DNA of 10,770 nt from Planctomycetaceae bacterium UBA4732 (GTDB lineage Bacteria; Planctomycetota; Planctomycetia; Gemmatales; Gemmataceae): NCBI GenBank assembly GCA_002404095.1, contig DHJA01000038.1, forward strand, positions 18,320-29,089, read 5' to 3'. This document shows positions 5,727-10,770 of this stretch, one piece after another. Each line of letters opens with the position of its first letter. The first letter of the stretch is position 1. The notes beneath the pieces were generated by a model that saw only the letters and a program-made list of their open reading frames with translations, did no database searches and had not been told where the DNA came from. Position numbers and translations under genes: made by a program.

Positions 5727-6284
5727 ATGAAGCAAATCCTTGCCGTACTCGCACCTGCAACCTGTCTTGCGCTGTTGACTGCGTTTTGCGTCGGCCTCGC
5801 GTCGCAGGCCATGAACGGCCTGCGGAGTACCAGCGATTCGATTTATCTGATGCACTTCACTCTTGGATTGTTCACGGTCTTGTTCGCGCTCGGCGTCCAT
5901 TCCCTAATTTTCATCTATTTCCTCGGCACCGGCCGCTGGGTGAAAGAGGTGGCGCTGGCTTACGGCATTGCCGACGCGCCCCTGCCGAAGCTGACGCGCG
6001 ACCTCAAGCGGCGCACCTTTCCGCCGGCGCTAATCGCTATGTTGGTTCCTATAGCAACGGCCGCGGCAGGCGCGGCGGTGCAGTGGCGCGATCTGAATTG
6101 GACCGTTCACTTTAGTCTTGGTCTCGCCACGTTGGCGGTCAACGTCTGGGCTTTTTGGGTGGAATATCACAATGTGAGCATTAATGTGGACGTGATCGAG
6201 GAAGTGCTGCGCGAGGTGGACCGCATCCGGGCGTCGCACGGCTTGCCAAGCAATGCCGAGGCGCTGCGCCAGGAACAGGCGTGA
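5727..6284 (+). CDS. Four-helix membrane protein with a duplicated two-helix unit and His motifs
   Basis: The 185-residue product has four hydrophobic segments, at about 4-27, 43-66, 99-118 and 127-147, and a charged C-terminal tail (150-185). The second and fourth segments start with the same motif: HFTLGLFT (43-50) and HFSLGLAT (128-135). The first and third share LAPAT / LVPIAT. This indicates an internal duplication of a two-helix unit. Further His residues lie at 58 (in the second segment) and 148 (end of the fourth), so four His are placed in or next to the membrane. That could suit heme or metal binding, but no known cytochrome family was recognised. A GTGRW motif (67-71) ends the second helix. 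AGGAGA six bases upstream supports ATG 5727. The next gene follows after 96 bases. Family unknown. Confidence 0.75.
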   Translation: MKQILAVLAPATCLALLTAFCVGLASQAMNGLRSTSDSIYLMHFTLGLFTVLFALGVHSLIFIYFLGTGRWVKEVALAYGIADAPLPKLTRDLKRRTFPPALIAMLVPIATAAAGAAVQWRDLNWTVHFSLGLATLAVNVWAFWVEYHNVSINVDVIEEVLREVDRIRASHGLPSNAEALRQEQA

Positions 6285-6380
6285 CTCGGAATTAAAACGG
6301 CGGTGGCGGAATAAATGTGGACGAGGTACGATTCATTCAGAAAGGCCGCGAAGGTGTACGAATAACGCCAGGAGCCGCCG

Positions 6381-7343
6381 ATGACGCCAACGCTTTTGAC
6401 CGTCGTTTTTGCCGTCGTTCTCTCGGCAGCCCCGGCGTCGAACGAGGACGCGCCGCGTAAAGCCAACCCGCTGGCTCCCAGCCTGCCGTTGTTGACCTCG
6501 GACGAAGAGAACCACCTGGACAAGGTGATCGACCGTTTCATGCAGTTCGACACCGGCCAGTTGCGCGGCGAAGACGGCAAAACGGCTTTGCGAGACTTTC
6601 TCAAACTCGGACCGGAGTCCATTCCGGCCCTAATCCGCGGCATCAACCGCGCAGCCGTCATGGAACAAAGTTGCCCGACATTGGTCATCGCCAAAAAGCT
6701 CACCACCATGCTGCTGGCGTCCGACGACCAGGATCTACTCGAATTCGCCCGCGACGAGATCGGCGCCGGCGTGGAACGGTCGCGGCATATGAATGTGCTG
6801 CAAGACCTGCGCGTTATGTGCATGTTGCGGCGCAACGCCCTTGTGCGTTTGGAAGTGAAAACGGGGATTAAACCTCCACGAAAGATGACGACCACCGAGT
6901 TGGCCGACGCGACGGGCGGCGAAAACGGCCCTCGTATGAAGGCGATGCTGGCGGAGTTGGAGCAACGGAAAGGGCCGGAAGCGCTAAGAGGTTTGGCGTC
7001 AGCGGCCGCCCGCGACGACAAAGATGTGCGCCAGGTGGGCCGTGACTTCCTGGACAAATACTTAGCGCGGCAAGGGATCGAGTTCATCCAGAAGCAACTC
7101 AAAGACGACCGGGCCGAAGTGCGCCAATCGGCCGCGCGGGCGGCAGCGAAATATCTGAGCCTTGCCGACGACCTGATTGCTTTGCTGGGCGATTCCGACC
7201 GGGACGTAGCGGACGCGGCGCATCAATCACTGGTCAAGATTAGCGGCGGCGACGACTACGGCCCCTCGTCTTCCGCGAAAACGGACATTGACGCAGCCCG
7301 AAAGAAATGGCAAGCCTGGTGGGATAAGGAACGCGGCAAGTGA
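6381..7343 (+). CDS. Exported HEAT-repeat protein
   Basis: The 320-residue product starts with a short hydrophobic signal sequence (MTPTLLTVVFAVVLSAAPAS), so it is probably secreted or periplasmic. The remainder is alpha-helical. Residues 42-90 and 95-135 look like irregular helical repeats, and 196-290 contains clearer HEAT-type pairs, for example EFIQKQLKDDRAEVRQSAAR (234-253) and LIALLGDSDRDVADAAHQSL (265-284). It ends ARKKWQAWWDKERG (306-319), a Trp-rich tail I associate with planctomycete HEAT proteins. Such repeats scaffold protein contacts, and no catalytic motif was seen. AGGAG (6370-6374) six bases upstream fixes ATG 6381. Only 27 bases separate it from the glycosyltransferase gene, so the two are likely co-transcribed. 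Confidence 0.75.
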   Translation: MTPTLLTVVFAVVLSAAPASNEDAPRKANPLAPSLPLLTSDEENHLDKVIDRFMQFDTGQLRGEDGKTALRDFLKLGPESIPALIRGINRAAVMEQSCPTLVIAKKLTTMLLASDDQDLLEFARDEIGAGVERSRHMNVLQDLRVMCMLRRNALVRLEVKTGIKPPRKMTTTELADATGGENGPRMKAMLAELEQRKGPEALRGLASAAARDDKDVRQVGRDFLDKYLARQGIEFIQKQLKDDRAEVRQSAARAAAKYLSLADDLIALLGDSDRDVADAAHQSLVKISGGDDYGPSSSAKTDIDAARKKWQAWWDKERGK

Positions 7344-7370
7344 GACGGCAAGCAGCACGGAGGCTGCGAC

Positions 7371-8912
7371 ATGGCGACTTATTCTTACACACCCATCAAG
7401 TTAGCGCCTATTTCTCCCTGGATAGCCCGAACGCTTTGGCCGGACTACCTTTTACTATCCGCTTTGTGCGCCTTTCTTTTCCTTTACGGCTTGAACGCGG
7501 GTGAGCTTTATCGCACGGAAAGCCTACGCGCCATCGTCGCCGCCGAGTTTTTGCGTAGCGGCGATTGGATCACGCCGCGCCTGTACGGCGAACCGCTGCT
7601 GACCAAGCCGCCGATCGCTTACGCCGTCATAGCGTTGGCGAGCTGGCCGTTCGGCGGCGTTACGACATGGTCGGCGCGATTACCCTCAGCGGCAGCCGCA
7701 ACGCTTGTGGTCTTCCTCATGTACAGTTGCTTTCGCCGATCTTTAGGCCGGCTCGCTGGCCTGGTCGCGGCGATCATAACGCCGGCTTCCATGATGTGGT
7801 TAGACCGGGCGCCCTCCGCCGAGATCGACATGCTGCAACTGGCTTGGGTGGCCGGCGCGCTGCTGTGCCTCTTACGCGCGGTGGAACGACACGAGACGCC
7901 GGACTCGGCTGGAGGACGGCGAACGGAATGGTTGTGGTGGCAGGCAGCCCTTTTATGCGTTGCGGGCGGGGCGTTGACGAAGTGGACGGCGCCGGCCTTC
8001 TTTTACCTTACCGCGATCCCTTTTCTCTTATGGCGCAGACAGGTGGGTCTGCTATGGAGCTGGCCGCACTTGTTGAGTGTCCTTGTGGCCGCACTGCCCT
8101 GCGCTGTCTGGGCGGCCGCAGTCGCCTATCAGGTCGGGTGGGAACCGTTGTACGACACGGTTCGCCGCGAAGCCTTGCAACACCTTTCGCCCATACACCA
8201 CGCCCGGCCGTATCCGTGGGGTGAGGTCGTCGGGTTCCCTCTACTGTTTCTGGCGGCCAACCTGCCGTGGTCGGCGGCGGCGCTGTTCACCCTTCATCCG
8301 AAATTCGCAGACCTTTGGGACGAGCGCGGCCGACGGCTGTTGCAGGCGTTGCATTGTTGGGTATGGCCGAACCTGTTGTTCTGGAGCCTCGTACCCGGCC
8401 ATCGGTTCCGTCACGGAATGCCCTTGCAACCGGGCCTGGCGGGGCTGGCCGCAATGGTATGGATCGCATGGCTTATGGGACGCCTGCGCTGGCCTTGGCG
8501 GTTCGTGAAACCGGCCTATGTACTGGCCGGACTCTTGATCGCATGGCTGGCGGTCAAGGTTGTTTTCGTACAAACGGTCGTCCCAGGGCGTGACGTGAAT
8601 CGATCACCGAGGACGACGGCGGAGCGCATCGCGGCGCTCGTGCCAGAGGGGGAAACTCTATACTTGTGCGATCTCAAAGACGAAGGAATTCTGTTCTATT
8701 ATGGCCGGCCGGCGCGGCGCCTGGGCAAACTTGAGGATCTCTTTAAAAGCGGGCTGCCGAGATACTGCGTCCTGACGGCGACGGAGTGGAAGGCGCGGCC
8801 GGCGCCTCCTTTGCTACGGTTGTTCGATGAGCAAGGTGATCCCATCGTGCTAACGCGAATCGAGGCGGACCGATCGGATTCCTCGATTGAACTGAGCCGC
8901 CATCCTCAGTAA
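7371..8912 (+). CDS. GT39/ArnT-type membrane glycosyltransferase
   Basis: The 513-residue integral membrane protein has about ten or more hydrophobic segments up to residue 402, then a short soluble C-terminal domain (403-513). The first extracytoplasmic loop matches the PMT/ArnT family: ELYRTESLRAIVAAEFLRSG (45-64), DWITPRLYGEPLLTKPPIAY (65-84) and SARLPSA (101-107). Enzymes of this family transfer a sugar from a polyprenyl-phosphate donor outside the cytoplasmic membrane onto lipids or proteins. The acidic pair that starts the catalytic loop in ArnT-like enzymes (Asp-Glu) is Thr49-Glu50 here, so the catalytic role may fall on Glu50 or the activity may differ. Another recognisable block is GHRFRHGMPLQPGLAGL (343-359), equivalent to the family's conserved pre-helix loop. 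The acceptor and sugar cannot be predicted. CGGAGG seven bases upstream supports ATG 7371. The next gene starts 33 bases after the stop. Confidence 0.85.
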   Translation: MATYSYTPIKLAPISPWIARTLWPDYLLLSALCAFLFLYGLNAGELYRTESLRAIVAAEFLRSGDWITPRLYGEPLLTKPPIAYAVIALASWPFGGVTTWSARLPSAAAATLVVFLMYSCFRRSLGRLAGLVAAIITPASMMWLDRAPSAEIDMLQLAWVAGALLCLLRAVERHETPDSAGGRRTEWLWWQAALLCVAGGALTKWTAPAFFYLTAIPFLLWRRQVGLLWSWPHLLSVLVAALPCAVWAAAVAYQVGWEPLYDTVRREALQHLSPIHHARPYPWGEVVGFPLLFLAANLPWSAAALFTLHPKFADLWDERGRRLLQALHCWVWPNLLFWSLVPGHRFRHGMPLQPGLAGLAAMVWIAWLMGRLRWPWRFVKPAYVLAGLLIAWLAVKVVFVQTVVPGRDVNRSPRTTAERIAALVPEGETLYLCDLKDEGILFYYGRPARRLGKLEDLFKSGLPRYCVLTATEWKARPAPPLLRLFDEQGDPIVLTRIEADRSDSSIELSRHPQ

Positions 8913-8945
8913 CCTTGCGGGAACGCCCCGACTTCGATCCGGCTT

Positions 8946-9872
8946 ATGTCAACCATGCGTATCTTCGTCATATTCAACTCGAAAGCCGGCTCCGCGAAAT
9001 CGGCGGAAGCTCTACGCGCACGTTTGAAGGAGCGCGGCAACGTCACCTTGGTTGAGCCGGAATCGCCTGAGGCGACGCGGCTTGCGGCGGCGCGGGCCAA
9101 GCAAGAAAGTTATGACATGATCGTGGCCGCGGGCGGCGACGGCACCATACACGCCGTCGTGAATGGCCTGGGGCCGGACTTCGGCGGCGCCCGTCTCGCC
9201 GTCCTACCGCTAGGCACCGGCAACGACCTGCGGCGGACGCTAGCCATTCCCGAAGACCCTCTCGAAGCGCTGAACCTGCTGGACGGAGGGGCCGAACGCC
9301 TAATCGACGTCTTCCGCGTTGATACGCCCAGTCAATCTTGTTTTGGCGTGAACACGGCCAGCGGCGGTTTTAGCGGCCAAATGCAAGAAGCCCTGACCAA
9401 AGAGATGAAAGCAACCTGGGGTCCGCTGGCTTATCTGCGCGGCGCCGTTGCCGTACTCCCCGATCTCACCGATTACCACACGCTCATTCAATTAGACGAC
9501 GGCCCCGCCGAGCGCGTTGCGGCGATTAATGTCATTGTGGCCAACGGCCGCTATGCGGCGCATGGCTGGAACGTCGCTTCGCAGGCGAATCCAGAGGACG
9601 GCCTTCTCGACGTAGTCACGGTTCACTCGGGGCCGTTCTTCGATTTGACGGCCGTGGCGGCTCAACTGCTGGGCGGCGACTATCTAAACAGTGACCACGT
9701 GACGCTCCGACAGGCGCGGCGCGTTCAGGTCCAATCACGCCCTGAAATGTGGTTTAGCATTGATGGAGAGCCGATCGGCGAGGAGCCGATCACGTTCACG
9801 GTCATTCCGCGCGCTTTGCGCGTCATCGTCGGCGCCGACTACCGGCCCGACGCTGTTACCCAAACCCCGTAA
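8946..9872 (+). CDS. YegS/DgkB-family lipid kinase (diacylglycerol kinase catalytic domain)
   Basis: The 308-residue product has the length of bacterial YegS/DgkB/BmrU kinases (about 290-310). The N-terminal domain shows IFVIFNSKAG (6-15), the nucleotide-binding AAGGDGTIHAVVNGL (61-75) and the PLGTGNDLRR loop (88-97). The beta-sandwich domain shows GVNTASGGFSG (134-144), VANGRYAAHGWNVA (198-211), NPEDGLLDVV (215-224) and FSIDGEPIG (270-278), the last holding the conserved Asp-Gly-Glu. These proteins phosphorylate diacylglycerol or related lipids at the cytoplasmic membrane face using ATP, and all key motifs are intact. Which lipid is used is not evident. No strong ribosome binding site precedes ATG 8946; a second ATG at 8955 is possible and loses three residues. 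It sits between a glycosyltransferase and a DUF817 protein, in line with an envelope-lipid neighbourhood. Confidence 0.93.
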   Translation: MSTMRIFVIFNSKAGSAKSAEALRARLKERGNVTLVEPESPEATRLAAARAKQESYDMIVAAGGDGTIHAVVNGLGPDFGGARLAVLPLGTGNDLRRTLAIPEDPLEALNLLDGGAERLIDVFRVDTPSQSCFGVNTASGGFSGQMQEALTKEMKATWGPLAYLRGAVAVLPDLTDYHTLIQLDDGPAERVAAINVIVANGRYAAHGWNVASQANPEDGLLDVVTVHSGPFFDLTAVAAQLLGGDYLNSDHVTLRQARRVQVQSRPEMWFSIDGEPIGEEPITFTVIPRALRVIVGADYRPDAVTQTP

Positions 9873-9931
9873 GGTGGTCGCCGAATTGGGGCGCCGAAGG
9901 GCGAAGGGTCTGCAAACGGAAGGATCCGGCA

Positions 9932-10753
9932 ATGGGCGCGTTCTTGTGGGAATTCTTCGTATTCGGAGTGAAGGAGGCCCGCTCCTGCCTCTTCGCGGCG
10001 CTCTTCTTCAGCATTCTTTTCCTCTCGCGCCACATCCCGTTGTGTGGCCTGCCGCGCTATGACTTCATCTGCCTTGCGGCTCTGGCCGTGCAGGCGATTC
10101 TTCTCATTGCGCGCCTCGAAACCAAGGACGAAGCACTGACGCTGTGCGCCTTCCACGCCTTGGGCGTCGCACTGGAATTGTTCAAGACGCATCCGGCCAT
10201 CGGCTCGTGGTCGTACCCCGAAGTTGGGTTTCTCAAGATCGGTAATGTGCCCCTTTACAGTGGGTTTATGTACGCAGCCGTCGCCAGCTATATGTGCCAA
10301 GCGTGGCGCATCCTCAAACTCGAACTGGAGCATTACCCGCCCTATCTGCTGAGCATTCCGCTCTGCGCGGCCATTTACGTCAATTTCTTTACCAACCACT
10401 TTCTTTGGGACATGCGTTGGCCGTTGGCGGCGGCGGTCGTCTGCGTCTTCTGGCGGACGCGGGTGTGCTTTCAGGTGACGGATCGCACTCGGAAGATGCC
10501 GCTTCTCCTTTCGTTCGCGCTGATCGGCCTGTTCGTTTGGGTCGCGGAGAACATCTCCACCTTTTTCGGCGCCTGGGTATATCCGGAGCAGCAGGCCGCC
10601 TGGCAGATTGTTTCTGTGACTAAAATCAGCTCCTGGGTGCTGTTGGTGATTATTAGCTTCCTCATCGTCGCCGAACTCAAGCACATGCGCGAGAAGCGGC
10701 GGATGAACCCGGTCACACCAAAGGCGGCGCCGCGCATTAGAACGGCCGCCTAG
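9932..10753 (+). CDS. DUF817 (YoaT-like) integral membrane protein
   Basis: The 273-residue product has about eight hydrophobic segments and strongly conserved-looking polar motifs in its loops. These are FKTHPAIGSWSYPE (84-97), PLYSGFMYAAVASY (107-120), YVNFFTNHFLWDMRW (149-163), WVAENISTFFGAWVYP (203-218) and KISSWVLLVIISFLIVAELK (231-250). They match what I recall of DUF817, the family that includes Bacillus subtilis YoaT, whose function is unknown. The buried His, Glu and Asp residues (87, 156, 160, 206) could serve in catalysis or metal binding, but this is inference. AAGGA (9920-9924) seven bases before ATG 9932 fixes the start. It follows the lipid kinase gene by 59 bases on the same strand and is probably the last gene of that run; the window ends 17 bases after its stop. 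Confidence 0.85.
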   Translation: MGAFLWEFFVFGVKEARSCLFAALFFSILFLSRHIPLCGLPRYDFICLAALAVQAILLIARLETKDEALTLCAFHALGVALELFKTHPAIGSWSYPEVGFLKIGNVPLYSGFMYAAVASYMCQAWRILKLELEHYPPYLLSIPLCAAIYVNFFTNHFLWDMRWPLAAAVVCVFWRTRVCFQVTDRTRKMPLLLSFALIGLFVWVAENISTFFGAWVYPEQQAAWQIVSVTKISSWVLLVIISFLIVAELKHMREKRRMNPVTPKAAPRIRTAA

Positions 10754-10770
10754 TGCTTCGTCACGCATGG

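Noticed and set aside
6167..7102. 311-codon minus-strand open frame opposite the HEAT-repeat gene
   Set aside because: Ser/Arg-rich translation with no domain, lying opposite a gene with a good ribosome site, signal peptide and HEAT repeats.
9839..10768. 309-codon minus-strand open frame opposite the DUF817 gene
   Set aside because: The + strand protein carries conserved DUF817 motifs; the antisense product is charged low-complexity sequence with no family match that I recognise.

Overview
The window is high-GC, tightly packed bacterial chromosome with ten protein-coding genes. Nine lie on the + strand and one on the - strand. The protein set suggests a planctomycete, probably a Gemmata-like member of Planctomycetota. 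The pointers are a secreted YdjY-domain lipoprotein, two small low-complexity exported proteins, an exported HEAT-repeat protein ending in a Trp-rich tail, a GT39-type glycosyltransferase with an unusual first loop, and long GC-rich palindromes between genes. This assignment rests on family recollection and was not tested by a search.

Layout. At 1-141 there is a long imperfect inverted repeat. It is followed by a two-domain GNAT acetyltransferase (142-1053) and a DnaA-family replication initiator (about 1301-2791). DnaA keeps Walker A, Walker B, sensor II and the domain IV DNA-binding signature but appears to lack the box VII arginine finger. A back-to-back array of a TCAGGGG-type repeat closes this block. 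A 327-base non-coding stretch follows, holding a candidate promoter and a strongly structured leader for a small Cys/Gly-rich secreted protein (3119-3574). A textbook intrinsic terminator ends that unit. A second small secreted protein, rich in Pro, Gly and Tyr, follows (3829-4311). It converges on the minus-strand YdjY-domain lipoprotein (4405-5154), and the two share a long hairpin that probably terminates both.

Divergent from the lipoprotein gene is a stand-alone receiver-like protein (5217-5594) whose phosphoacceptor position is Asn. A 28-bp-arm palindrome (5610-5694) separates it from a four-helix membrane protein built from a duplicated two-helix unit with repeated His motifs (5727-6284). 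The rest is a same-strand run with short gaps (27-59 bases between the last four genes): an exported HEAT-repeat protein, a GT39-type membrane glycosyltransferase, a YegS/DgkB-type lipid kinase and a DUF817 membrane protein. These last four may be co-transcribed, and their common theme is the envelope and lipids.

No tRNA, rRNA, CRISPR array, insertion sequence or recognisable defence system was seen. The most interesting items are the variant DnaA, the structured leader at 2954-3098, the pseudo-receiver, the duplicated His-motif membrane protein and the three families of long intergenic palindromes.
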